Source: Isohypsibius dastychi (taxonomy: Eukaryota; Tardigrada; Eutardigrada; Parachela; Isohypsibiidae). From it: a DNA stretch of 29,062 nucleotides. Shown piece after piece: positions 19,305 to 29,062 of this stretch. Location of the stretch: contig JAQIWT010000196.1 of the NCBI GenBank assembly GCA_034696485.1, positions 1 to 29,062 of the forward strand, written 5' to 3'. A program made the position numbers and the translations under genes. The notes below the pieces were generated by a model. It did no database searches. It saw only the letters and a list, made by a program, of their open reading frames with translations, and had not been told where the DNA came from. Every line of letters begins with the position of its first letter. Positions within the stretch are counted from its first letter, which is position 1.

Positions 19305-20355
19305 TCACGGCGCGCATGCTTCGTCGATAGCCCTAGGATAGGTGCCTGGGGTGACAGCATTCAAGCCTCCTGTGGCGGAAACAGCGCCGCGCCAAACTGG
19401 TAACCATCTCTTCGCAGTATTCCGATAATCTTGGCCCATCGAGAAGAATATTATCTGGAACAATAACAATAATTTGCCCGTTTAAGTTACTGCAGAATAG
19501 CACAAATGCTCACGGGATTAGTCATGTAGCTGAAAGCCAATGCCAGCCGGACCCACAAGAACACCTCGCGGCTTGCAACTCCAAGATTGAAAGACAAAAG
19601 GACCATGGTGGGGTAGTAGCATATAATATGCCACAGAGCTGTCATGCACAAAATCTTGGTCATCCTTCCTCGTTTGAGTAACTGGCGTTGCGCCGCATCG
19701 TTCCTTGACTCCTGTGATCCGCGAGTTCGAGTAAAGAGTCTCACATAGATCGTGACGTAGTCCAGTACCGTTACTACCTGTGGAAAATATATACACAAAG
19801 TGGACCGAAGCAGAAGAAGTTGCGGGTCAGTGTATCGTAGTCCGCATTCTCCATTCGCCAAAAAGCCGGTCTCTTTGGTTTTGGTGACAAAGATCGCCAG
19901 CAACGCGAGACAAAGGGTGAGCAAGTTCATGGTCACGATGACTAAACTCGAAATTTTCAAGGTGGTGACGATTTTGAACCAGTGGGGCTGGAACATGGCA
20001 ATGTAGCGCGTGATTGACAAGAACATGATTCCCCACTCGCCGGAAAAAGTCGTTGAATGAGCATATACCAGAACAGCAATGCAGTTGACACGCACTGGTA
20101 ATTTCAAAACAGACTCTGCGCCCATAATAGTGAGGATTGGCAAAATGGCGGCGGATTTGGTCAGTTCAATGATGAAAGAGTGGAGAATTACCATCCTGAT
20201 CCGGTCCGCAGTTTTGTATCCGATAGAATCGTAGCGATTATGGTAGCGGTTAAAACTGTACTGAGCATGTTGATCGTCATGCTGAGTCCGATCCAGGTCC
20301 TAATGCTCTTTGGTATGGAAACAGTGATGTTATAATTCACGATAGTGTTGTTCAT
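19305..20355 (-). pseudogene. GPCR copy E, intact except for a 1 bp frameshift
   Basis: Exon 1 20355-19514, exon 2 19454-19305, 59 bp intron (GTGAGC...TTCCAG). From ATG 20355: MNNTIVNYNITVSIPKSIRT, TM1, then LSDTKLRTGSG, where one base is missing near 20,190-20,196 and a TAA follows. The frame resumes with VILHSFIIELTKSAAILPIL (TM2), VNCIAVLVYAH (TM3), LSITRYIAMFQPHWFK (TRY for DRY), NGECGLRYTDPQLLLLRS (ECL2), TM5, MTKILCMTALWHIICYYPTM (TM6) and YMTNP. Exon 2 adds IIFFSMGQDYRNTAKRW and ends ...DEACAP. Exon 1 is 842 bp, one short of a codon multiple. All else is intact, so a sequencing or assembly error is as likely as a real young pseudogene. Confidence 0.88.
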
Positions 20356-21611
20356 TTTCTATCCTGCTTTGCTCTGGTCAAAATCATTAAACAAATAAAT
20401 ATCAGACAAATAGAGAGAATAAAAACAGGGAATAACAGAACGGAGAATGGCATTTTATATCTTGGTGAATTGTTAAACCTTCCACTCTGATCAGCTTTGT
20501 GCAGGGATGATCATCACCGTCTCCTCCTGTTCAGGTTTTGGAAGAATACCCGTAATGAATCTTCTTTGTGACGCGGATGAGTTTTCGATCCCCTATCATT
20601 ATTCGCCGTTCCTGCGATGAAATTTCAGTTTGGTTTGTGATACCAAGCTCTTAAAATAAGCGTGTGTAGGCGAGGTACAGCCTTCAGCCAGTATCCAATG
20701 GCAAGCAGACATTGACGACGTAAAAATTTGAAACCAAAAACCGGTAAATGCGGATAGACGATGTTTTTTCCCTGATTTTAATCTCACCCGTTCTTTCAAG
20801 TTTACGCAGTAACGAAAATCAATTACTATTTCGCCAGCTAGAAAAAGAACGTTTTTGCATTTCTCATCCTTCTATCCCTAGCTCGTCACCCCGCAAGCCT
20901 CCGAGGTTTTCAAGTGGTACGTTTCAACGGGAGAAAGCCTCATTACCGACTGTTAGATTTTGGATTTAATTTTCGCAGCGATGATATCCGCCCTTGTGAA
21001 GAAAATGCAATAGTTTCTTACTAGTGTTTTGGCCTAGGAATGGCGTTGGAAGTGTGAAGTTGATCACACAACAGCGCTGCTGTCTTCGTTCGAATGCAGT
21101 TTTCTACTTCAAGTAATATCACGCTGCTATTTAAATTAAGTTGCAGATGGACTTCAATTGAGAATTGTGTGTGGTGCTCAGCTTCGAGCGTTACTAAGCC
21201 TCTTCCTAGAATTTCAAAATTAAACAACTACAGCACCACGGCAAATTCGGGAACCAAGGAAAAATGCATACAACGTTGTTACCTGATTATACAACACACT
21301 CATTGATACAGGTCGTACTTTGTTTCAGAAATCTTTTCAGAATAATGTTTGCACAAGTTGGAAATTTATTCACGTTAGATTCACATGGTACAAACGTAAG
21401 CCTCCTATAATAAACCAAGAGATCTGAAGCATTGGGGATATATCTCCAATGGTTCAGATCTGATAGATAACAGAAGGCTAGCATGGTTCAGATCATCCAG
21501 CTAAGTGCAATAAGTTCTGCGGTTTTCCGACTGGTATAAGTAAATGCTGCGTTAAACGTTGAAATGCTATCACAGTCAAACAATAGATTTAGATAACACC
21601 CAAAAGTACGT
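20356..21611. other. Intergenic, no gene recognised
   Basis: 5' flank of GPCR copy E and 3' flank of the four-helix protein gene. Only short open frames without support. The hairpin at 21,420-21,461 is listed separately. Confidence 0.5.
21420..21461. repeat. 42 nt stem-loop
   Basis: AGATCTGAAGCATTGGGGA and TCTCCAATGGTTCAGATCT form a 19 bp stem with two mismatches around a 4 nt loop (TATA). It lies about 150 bp past the stop codon of the four-helix protein gene on the minus strand, so it may be in its 3' UTR. It is shorter than a typical animal pre-miRNA. Confidence 0.75.
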
Positions 21612-22487
21612 TCATATTTGCTTGGACAAAACTTCTTTCTTGCGGCAGATACATTGACTCCGCTCTGCAGAGATCTGCTTCTCTTCATCAATGTTTCTTG
21701 CGCCAAGGATGGCAGCACGCTGCTGAAGAATGATACCAACACAGGCGCCCTTGATCATCAAGAGAAAATTTCGTTTGCATCGGGTAAATTTTGGGCATTT
21801 CGGCTAGCTCACCTGAATTAATAATGATGTCAATGCCAAAGCGAACAGTCCCCCATAAATAATAGCGATCTGTGAAAATCCGTTAGATGGCATTGATTTA
21901 CTGATTTCACAAAGTCACCATGAAAACAGGTCCACTTCCCACTTCATCCGTTTTTATCTTCCGACCATTCTGGGCTAACACTTCAATCGTTGTACCGAGA
22001 TGGTAGAGATGGAAACCACACAAAGCCGTCATGCTGACCAACCATAGATGCACAAACAGAATTTTTTTCTGCGAACCCAGATCAGAGTTTAAATCAAATA
22101 GAACATTAGAAAAAGGTTGTTTGAATTTCAATCTAACCATACCGTAGCTTGAGCGGTGACGAGCAGTATTCCAGAAATAAAAAATAGTAAACCAACAGAG
22201 ATTTGAATGGGGCCGTATCTGGCGAAGCGTTCGTCGTAATTGACAAGATTTTGTAGAACCACTCCCGTGGTCAATATTATAACCCCAGCCACCTGCAAAA
22301 ACGTGTGAATAGACAAAGTAAGGTCTTCGTAATAAAGCAAAGTGACGAAAAGTCGCATGATGGAATGACATGACCCATGTAACCATACAAACTGAGATAT
22401 TGTCACGTAAAGTGTCAGCTTTTGTGACTGTCGACCGTCAAGTTCAACTGTGGAGACGTTGGAAACAAAGTGGTGTTTTTCCGGCAT
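21612..22487 (-). CDS. Four-helix membrane protein, copy 1 (five exons), family not recognised
   Basis: Exons 22487-22407, 22292-22143, 22068-21919, 21869-21813 and 21749-21612 (81, 150, 150, 57 and 138 bp); every intron is phase 0 (114, 74, 49 and 63 bp); 191 aa. The N-terminus is hydrophilic (MPEKHHFVSNVSTVELDGRQ). Four hydrophobic segments follow: AGVIILTTGVVLQNL, QISVGLLFFISGILLVTAQ, FVHLWLVSMTALCGFHLY and IAIIYGGLFALALTSLLIQ, which runs into GACVGIIL. Between helices 3 and 4 is HLGTTIEVLAQNGRKI. The tail is polar and Cys/Lys-rich, ending KEVLSKQI. Start, exon sizes and phases equal those of the copy at 24,907-25,755. The tetraspan layout recalls MS4A- or MARVEL-like proteins, but I see no diagnostic motif. 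Likely an integral membrane protein of unknown function. Confidence 0.85.
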
Positions 22488-22704
22488 GGTACTGTCAAAT
22501 TTTCGTCTTCTGACAATTTTCTTGAGAACTTTGAAAATGAACTTCATTCGTCAGCCGTTCGTGAAATAAGAGAGCAGATGGTATATGAAGGTTGCCTTCT
22601 GCGTCAGAAGGGCAGTGAAACAGATAAACTGATACTGTTGTGCTACTCGACTGCTGAGTCAGATATCGGTAGTTCGTAGAGCAAACAGATGGCTGTTATC
22701 TAGA

Positions 22705-23064
22705 ATGAAGGCCAGTGGATGTTTACAGCGTAGGACAACTAAGACAATGCAGTCTATCTATCTCGTTCAAGATATGCTGACGAATCATACTCCAAGTCAA
22801 GCTACCCATGAAGAACAAATACCATACATTCACGTGTTCAGCAACTTTTTCAAACTAAGAAAACGTTCTCTGGCCCTGCTTAGATTTTCACGTTGTGATC
22901 AAATATCTGAAAACAGGCTGGAAACCGCTTTCAAGAGTCACCTACCGGTACCTAGTTTCTCCGATCTGATTTCATATAAGTACCTTCACAAAGCAGAAAC
23001 AAAATGTTCTGTTCTGTACAATTTATTCAGTTTCCCTCCACCTGGCCTTGAAGCCAGCGATTGA
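22705..23064 (+). CDS. Doubtful 119 aa open frame
   Basis: An uninterrupted frame from ATG 22705 to TGA 23064, in the gap between the F-box gene and the four-helix gene and opposite to both. The product (with FFKLRKRSLALLRFSRC in the middle) has no membrane segment, signal peptide or family resemblance that I recognise. No splice or duplicate evidence supports it. It may be chance, and is listed only because it is the longest frame in this gap. Confidence 0.2.
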   Translation: MKASGCLQRRTTKTMQSIYLVQDMLTNHTPSQATHEEQIPYIHVFSNFFKLRKRSLALLRFSRCDQISENRLETAFKSHLPVPSFSDLISYKYLHKAETKCSVLYNLFSFPPPGLEASD

Positions 23065-23081
23065 CATCATTGTTTGCAACC

Positions 23082-23095
23082 TTTATTTATTTTAT
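23082..23095 (-). terminator. Polyadenylation signal cluster of the F-box gene
   Basis: On the minus strand the sequence reads AATAAAATAAATAAA, giving overlapping AATAAA hexamers about 170 bp downstream of the F-box stop codon. Confidence 0.65.
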
Positions 23096-23260
23096 TCTAT
23101 TCACAAGGTAGTTCTAGAGAACCGGGGAAGCCTGCGTTACAAATCGGATGAAGAGCTTTTGAGCTGATCTTCGATTGGACTCTGCGTTGGCACAAATGCG
23201 ACCAGTCCGATGCAAAAGTGTGATTTTCAGCAAAAACCTCGTCAGTAGGATCCCATGCTG

Positions 23261-24737
23261 TCACTCATCTTCTTCTGAAAGAAAAAAAGCATCGGGAATT
23301 GAAGAATGTGGCAGAGTGATAGTGTTTCTAATACACTGTATGAAAAGTAGTCAACTGTGTACTTACCGTCGTGCTCAAGCGCTTCCCTGGTGAACCTGAC
23401 TAGCGTATCTGCATAGATTTTTGGAATACAACGTCCATTGGTCACCTCATTGAGCAAAACATCCAAATCCACGTCAAATCCGTACCTGTTCGGAAAGAAA
23501 ACTTATAATCGCTGGTTGTAAAACTGTGTTTCGCAACCTCAGATTCAGAAACGTACGTATTCAGGACGTCGGTTAAGCATTCGACAATGATGGGTGGCAG
23601 TTTTTCCCTGGCTTGCCGTAGCATACCGGTTTGCGCATGGGTCAATGGGCCGCTATCGCCCAGAAGTGCGTCCGCCATTTGCTTGTTAAATTTTTCAGTT
23701 GGAGAGAGCCGGAATTTGAGCTGATCAAATACGACCCCTTCTACCTCACAGCACCACATTCTTTTGACATGGTCATCTACGGAGCAGAGTTAAGTTCATG
23801 AGATTATTTTGGAGGTTGGTCCGGACAACAACCTCTGAACATTATCTGCTGAAAAAGGAGCACATGATGAACTACTGTTAAGTAAGACCACGTGGCTGAC
23901 CATTGTATCATCCAATCTGAAGGGGGGGGGGGGTTGTGGCGGGTATGTTTCCAAGTTGCATGGGATTGACAACACTCGTAGTCGTAGTCAAAAATGAATG
24001 CCGATCATATGGTCCGAATTTCCCGTTTTCTCCCGTTTTCAGTGACGGGGGGGGGGGTAGTGGAATTTGCGCGTCACTTACTCTGAAGCACGAAAATCGG
24101 CGTGATTTTTGTCCGGTGCATCGAGATCTCTTTGAAAATGTCCATTGAGACTAAATTGTCGTCGGTTAGTCTCCAGGTGAATTCGCAGCGACTGACAGCA
24201 ATCTTGACCTTGCGCGGTGCAATTTTCTTCTTCTCCAGAACGTGGTGAATATATTCAAATTCAAGGCAGTTCTTCGTGTCGTCCCACCGTTTCTCCAAAG
24301 TATTGCTACCATTTATATACAAAGTCTCCAAATCAGGCGTTACTAGTTGCTCCAAGATTGTATAGACACCCCAAGGCGTATCCAAGTGCTCAGAAAGCAC
24401 ATCAATTCTAACATCTGTGCAAAACTTCTTGGTGCCTGTGAGAATCCCAAACCACACTTTGCAAACTCTGAAGCAACTCATCGGTATTTCCAGAATATAA
24501 TATGTCAGAGTTAAAGATTTTACCTTTGAGCTTGTTTTCGGGCGATTGAGTCCACTTCCATGAATACCATTGTTATCAGTTCCACTGGAAGATCCAATAT
24601 ATTCCTGAAACCCAATTTCCAGTTGAATTCCCAATCGAGTTTTGAAGATCGTCCCACCTCTCAATTTTCTCAGAGCTCAGTCCACTTGCAAACTCATCGG
24701 ATTCACCAATCTGACTCACTTTTCGTTTGATGCTCAT
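23261..24737 (-). CDS. F-box protein, six exons
   Basis: Exons 24737-24658, 24604-24524, 24467-24082, 23776-23557, 23485-23367 and 23274-23261; introns 53, 56, 305, 71 and 92 bp; 299 aa. All phases agree (2, 2, 1, 2, 1). The exon junctions rebuild an F-box at about 28-66: NILDLPVELITMVFMEVDSI ARKQAQ, then RVCKVWFGIL. F-box domains bind Skp1 in SCF ubiquitin ligases, so substrate recruitment is the likely role. The rest (LSEHLDTPWGVYTILEQL, LEFEYIHHVLEKKK, FTWRLTDDNLVSMDIF, then PLTHAQTGMLRQAREKLPPI, YGFDVDLDVLLNEVTNGRC) shows no WD40, Kelch or clear LRR. It ends acidic (EHDEEDE). Read without splicing, the gene looks like unrelated fragments. It starts 170 bp after the four-helix copy 2 stop, on the same strand. 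Confidence 0.85.
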
Positions 24738-24824
24738 TTTATTCTGCTAAAGATTACAATATTCCCCCGCTTAAAAGTGCTTGTTGAACAAAGTGATCGC
24801 TATAAGCGGTGAACAGCATTGAAA

Positions 24825-24830
24825 TTTAAT
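24825..24830 (-). terminator. Possible polyadenylation signal of four-helix copy 2
   Basis: ATTAAA on the minus strand about 77 bp past the stop at 24,907. This is the common variant hexamer and lies in the short gap before the F-box start codon. Confidence 0.4.
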
Positions 24831-24906
24831 AAACTTTTACCACCGAACAATGAGTTAAGATAAGGCAGCTTTGCATTCAAATGCTGTTTAGAATAGAATG
24901 GTAATT

Positions 24907-25755
24907 TTATCGCATAAGCGAATATTCCGGCTGATCGAAGGTCTGTTTACGTTGATCAAAACTCGACGAATTTCTCATCGAAGTGCGCTGTTGAAGAATA
25001 ACCCCTACACATGCACCCTGCAAAAACATTACGCTCAGGTATTAAAAATGTTCGTTCCTGAGATTCTCAGTAAAATTTTACCTGGATCAACAAAGAAGTC
25101 ATGGCGAAGGCGAAAACTATTCCATATGTGATGGCAACCTGTAAGATCTTCGGTCAACTGTTTTGATCAAAAGTGATAGTATTTCGATAATCACAACAAC
25201 TGAAGGTCCGCTGTCAGCTCCAGGAGTCGGTACTTTTCGGCCATTTTCAGCCAACACGTTAATCGTTGTCCCGAGATGTACAAGATGAAATATGGCTAAC
25301 ACGGCAACACCAGCGAACCAAAGATTCAAGAACATGATTTTCTTCTACAAAACACGACAAAAAATTGTAGAATACTGTATGCGGCATTCGAGATTGAAGA
25401 CTCGAGTACGAACCAGTGTTTGCGCAGCCACTAGGAGTATTCCACAGATCAAGAACAACAGACCAACTGCGATGTAGATTGGTCCGAACTCCTTGAACTC
25501 CTCGAAAACCGTTACGAGATTCTGGAAGACAATGCCCAGCGACAGGACGACAACCGAGGCTGCCTGAAATCATCAGTAGTTTATATTCAAGCAGAGATTA
25601 CCCTTTCCAGGAATACGAAAATATCCACAGATTGAACCACTCATCCTTCTTCGTACAAAATTAAATCCAGTCACGTACAACGTTGTACGTTGGGAAAACC
25701 GAGCGTCCACCTCGTCTGCCGTCACATTGGCGACGACGTGAAGATGTTTCGACAT
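24907..25755 (-). CDS. Four-helix membrane protein, copy 2 (five exons), family not recognised
   Basis: Exons 25755-25675, 25563-25414, 25344-25195, 25138-25082 and 25017-24907 (81, 150, 150, 57 and 111 bp); all introns phase 0 (111, 69, 56 and 64 bp); 182 aa. The first four exons have exactly the lengths of copy 1. The N-terminus is MSKHLHVVANVTADEVDARF. Hydrophobic segments are AASVVVLSLGIVFQNL, YIAVGLLFLICGILLVAAQ, MFLNLWFAGVAVLAIFHLV and VAITYGIVFAFAMTSLLIQ, running into GACVGVIL. The loop HLGTTINVLAENGRKV is the most conserved part and may serve as a family signature. The tail differs from copy 1 (DQRKQTFDQPEYSLMR). Intron donors include the weak GTTCGT and GTGATT, accepted because phase and paralogue agree. 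Confidence 0.86.
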
Positions 25756-27491
25756 ATTGAGTGTCGGGGAATATAACAAAGCAAAGCAGTATCTTTGCGA
25801 AAAACTGTGGCCTTGGTGATCAATGCAAACAAATCCCGAAGTTCAGCGTGGTTTTACAGCTTGAAAATAACAACTCGGATTTACTTAGAGCGGACCTTGT
25901 CAGTAATTCACTCCTTCTTTCCAGTACTTTGATGATTGGCTTTCTCTTAAGCAAATCCGAAGCGTGACCTCGAGCATCTGAGTCATCCTGATAGCATGAT
26001 TAATTAAAACGGCTATGGGTATTTGATTTTGATTTACAGGTGTTGTGAGGTGTCTGTTTCCGATAAGGCCGCATTGTCAGGTCCAGAAAAATTGCTTTGC
26101 AGCCCGCTGATGCTACAGTCATGTCAACTGGAGGCTTGTACAGTATTCATGTCTTCTGGAGGCTTTCAAGTCTTTAATAAATACGTGCTCTACTCTGTAC
26201 TGTAGGTTGATAATCGAATATGAGGTTCTGATTCTTCTGTACAATCTCTCCAGGATTTTGTCTTGGCTTGCATATGAAGACCGGATTATGTACAGAACCT
26301 TTTTAGTGTCTGCCGGTTTTGTCATACTTCAAAAGAAGTAACTTCACGGTCGCAATGAGTCTATCGTGAAGTAACAACCAGTTAAAAAGGATTTCACTTA
26401 ATGTGTCCGTGAAAGTCTTAAAAAATCTATAGAGGTTGATGAATTCAAAATAGAAAGGTGTCAGCATGGATATATGTATATTACCAGCATTTATTCCAAA
26501 TCTATCCACAAGCTGATCAAATACATGCAGCTCCTGGGCCATCTTTCAGTTTTATTTCTCTGAAATAAACCTGGTAGATGACCCTTGTTCTCGATAAACA
26601 TTGACCCTCTGTTCTCATGCATTTTTTTTGTGGTGCACTCAAGTTTTTGATCAATTATGAATCTGAAAATCAATATTTCGAAAATTCTTCGGTTAAGTTC
26701 CACGAGTTTTTGAAACCCGATCTATACCTAGCTGCCAAAAGCCATATCTAGTCTCTGTTGATATCAAACTTGAAAGCTTTCGATGGTATTTGTTTGTCTC
26801 CAAGAAAAGTATCATTTATAATGCGGTGAAATTGAAATCCAGTTTGAGAAATCCGCCGGAAAAATTGAGATGCCCGAACCATGGACTCACGGAACATCAA
26901 AATTTTCCTCCATCTCAGCCGGTATGATGGCTGCTATCCCATAAGCATGATCGGCATGACAAAACATAAAAATTACTGGATTGGATTTTTTTCAATATGA
27001 GTCTGATAAAGTTGTACAGACGACGTCAGGGCAGAACTTCCAAATGATCAAGAGCGTGTGCGTATTTCTGTAATACCTCCTTGGATTTGCGGTAAATGAA
27101 GCTACCAAGGTAACTGAAGCCACCATTGTAATATGGTTTCCTTTGTGAATCTAACTCTGGCTAAACTTTTGATGAGTAAAACTCCGACAGCTCGCCGCTG
27201 ATGAGCACTCATGGGGTAGAACATGACGGCTTCACAGCATCAAACTCCAACATCGAGACTGACCAAGTTCATAAAACAACCTCGAATATTTGCGCATGAT
27301 AAGACTCCGCACCTGATTTGGCTAAATGCAAGCCATACTCTTTTCTATGTGGCAGGAATAAGTGCGATATCAACACGTTTATGGTGTGTACTTGTCACAG
27401 AGTGTTCGTGAGCAATCAGCAAACTCCAAACTCGCATTTGCGAATGCGAGTCTAGAATAGTTCAGACTTGTGACCCCGAAGATCGCGAACC
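25756..27491. other. Long stretch without a confident gene
   Basis: It holds the 5' flank of the four-helix copy 2 and the 5' flank of the BTB gene. A minus-strand frame at 26,542-26,303 (79 aa, starting MAQELHVFDQLVDRFGINAG in an AAGATGGCC context) could be a first exon, since a GTAATA donor follows the AATGCTG at its residue 20, but no continuing exon was found. The short phrase CTGGAGGCTT is repeated at about 26,129 and 26,157. Confidence 0.4.
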
Positions 27492-29062
27492 ATGGTCGAA
27501 GACTACGGACGTGGAGGTTGGCAAGGGGGTAAAAATCTATTCGAGCGTGGAAAGTATCTTCTTGCAAACCCAAGAATTCTTAGCGATGTGACGTTTCAAG
27601 TGATCAGCAACGGAACCAGCGATGCAGAGGGCGGAACACTTGTCTATGCCCACAGGTTAGAAAATCTAGCTTTGCTTGTGATATTCTTTTGCTGTTTCAT
27701 TGAACAAGTTTTTCATTCTCAGGCTATATTTGGCTTTCGCAAGCAGCGTATTTGAGGCCATGTTTTATGGATCAATGCCGGACAAATCAAACCCCATTAA
27801 GATCACTGACATCGACCCTGTTGCATTCAAGAACATAATTTCGTGAGGGAAATTTTCTAGTAGACTGATGAGATATAATATCCATGACGTTTTGATGAAA
27901 TATAGATACATATACACGGATGAAGTTTCGCTGACAGTTCAGAATATCCAGCAGATTATCCACGGTGCGCATAAGTACGCCATGTTTGAACTGTTGAATC
28001 TCTGTTCTGAATTCATCAAACAAACGCTGTCAGCATCAACGGCGCCGGTTTACCTTCAAATTGTGAGTGTTAGAACTTCAGAACTGACTTAAATACGTTG
28101 ACAAATATTCGTGTTTTGGTACTAATAAACGGAAGACTGAGTGTTGCACGGGAAAGACTGTCAATGGCTTTATTTCAGGCAAACATTTATGACATGCATT
28201 CTCTCGCTGCGAGCTGTTTATTCACTATCGACGAGGGAGCAACTGTCGCCTTAGCATCAAGCAACTTTGATAACATAAATCTGGCCACCTTGTGAACTAT
28301 ACTTGAGCGGGATTCACTCAAGATCAAAGAATACGATGTTTACCAGTCCGTCATCAGGTAACACAGTTTCGTTTCTGATCAGGACGTAAAAATGACGCTT
28401 ATTCAATGTGTGACCTTTGTGGTATCCGAATTCCGGCGATCTGATGTAAACTTTCCGGGCTTTCTAAAAATCCGGCCCAGCGGGAATCGATTTGAAATGG
28501 ATTGATCAGTAATGGATGAAGAAAATTTCTTGAACAAATTGATCGTGCAGATAAATGCCTGCTAGCGGATGTTGGGACAATGTTGGGACAAACCCTGCAA
28601 GTTTGTTTACTTCTCTTTCTCAAAAACAACGAGTTTAAGTTCCTTCAAAACTTTTTTGGTTCGAAAACGCAGATCACAATAGTGATATAAACCATTTGGA
28701 AACTATTTTGAATGCTTTTTGAATACATAGTATGGATTGTTCATGTCGCTGAATGAGGGCTGACTCGATCTGATGAATCAATGTAGTTTTTGGGATGCGT
28801 TACAGGTGGGTCACTAAAGCTTGTCAAAAACGAGGACTCTCGGTTACTCCAGCTAATATGCGTTCCATCATGGGGTCAGCACTATATCTGATTCGTTTTT
28901 CGACGATGACCCTGGAGCAAGCAACCTCAATTGCAAATTCCGGGGTAAGTTCGCCTAACCTTTTGCTGATTTGTGGTCCTGCTCCATTGCTTTGCAGTTG
29001 TTAAATGATGGTGAGACGTCCGAGGTTTTAATGCGTTTTGGTGGTGTTATAAAGAAACAACC
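27492..29062 (+). CDS. BTB-BACK protein of the BTBD3/BTBD6 type, 5' part, with premature stop
   Basis: Exons 27492-27655, 27723-27842, 27906-28062, 28179-28357, 28806-28944 and 28998 onwards, cut by the window end; introns 67, 63, 116, 448 and 53 bp, phases consistent (2, 2, 0, 2, 0). The BTB domain runs over FERGKYLLANPRILSDVTFQ, VYAHRLYLAFASSVFEAMFY then GSMPD, and NIISYIYTDEVSL. A BACK domain follows (AASCLFTIDEGATVALASS). The region RWVTKACQKRGLSVTPANMR plus GSALYLIRFSTMTLEQATS is typical of BTBD3/6, as is the next exon, LLNDGETSEVL. Family members act as Cul3 adaptors. In exon 4 a TGA at 28293-28295 interrupts NLATL-TILERDSLKIKEYDV where the alignment has no gap, so it is a point mutation (CGA to TGA is the simplest). 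Translation would stop after 185 aa, leaving BTB and part of BACK. Either a pseudogene, an allele or a sequence error. Confidence 0.85.

Noticed and set aside
23442-23540. Extension of the fourth F-box exon past 23,557 into a Ser/Phe-rich stretch
   Set aside because: This is intron 4 read as protein; the GTACGT donor at 23,556 and the CAG acceptor at 23,486 restore the downstream frame.

Overview
The window looks like nuclear DNA of a small-genome animal. Genes on both strands are split by many very short introns (about 46-116 bp, mostly GT-AG), and the proteins are typically metazoan: class A GPCRs, an F-box protein, ankyrin repeats and a BTB-BACK protein of the BTBD3/6 type. Compact genes plus lineage-restricted GPCR copies would suit a tardigrade or similar invertebrate, but that is inference. 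No bacterial operon, tRNA, rRNA or CRISPR array was seen.

Layout. 1-1,300 is repeat DNA: a 57-58 bp satellite, then a foldback-like array of TTCGTAGT motifs carrying a hAT-like MITE. 1,980-12,250 is a GPCR nursery on the minus strand: two intact two-exon receptors (1,981-3,031 and 7,728-8,775) and at least five remnants, in a tandem segmental duplication whose intergenic DNA is also recognisably copied. 13,568-14,362 is a large inverted-repeat element. It lies just upstream of an ankyrin-repeat gene (14,534-15,962) whose last part is frameshifted. 16,872-20,355 holds three more GPCR copies, all damaged, one on the opposite strand, with a 330 bp palindrome between them. 21,612-25,755 holds two paralogous four-helix membrane proteins of identical exon architecture with a six-exon F-box gene between them, all on the minus strand. 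27,492 to the window end is the 5' part of a BTB-BACK gene with a premature TGA.

All the GPCR copies whose 3' part survives share one intron, or its mutated trace, placed exactly between the NP and the xxFY of the TM7 NPxxY motif. This makes them one family. Reading these genes unspliced gives wrong C-termini; splicing restores the NPIIFY helix-8 sequence. The picture is birth and death of orphan receptors in DNA rich in foldback elements. Exon models were made by eye from splice consensus, phase continuity and paralogue comparison; no alignment or expression data were available.
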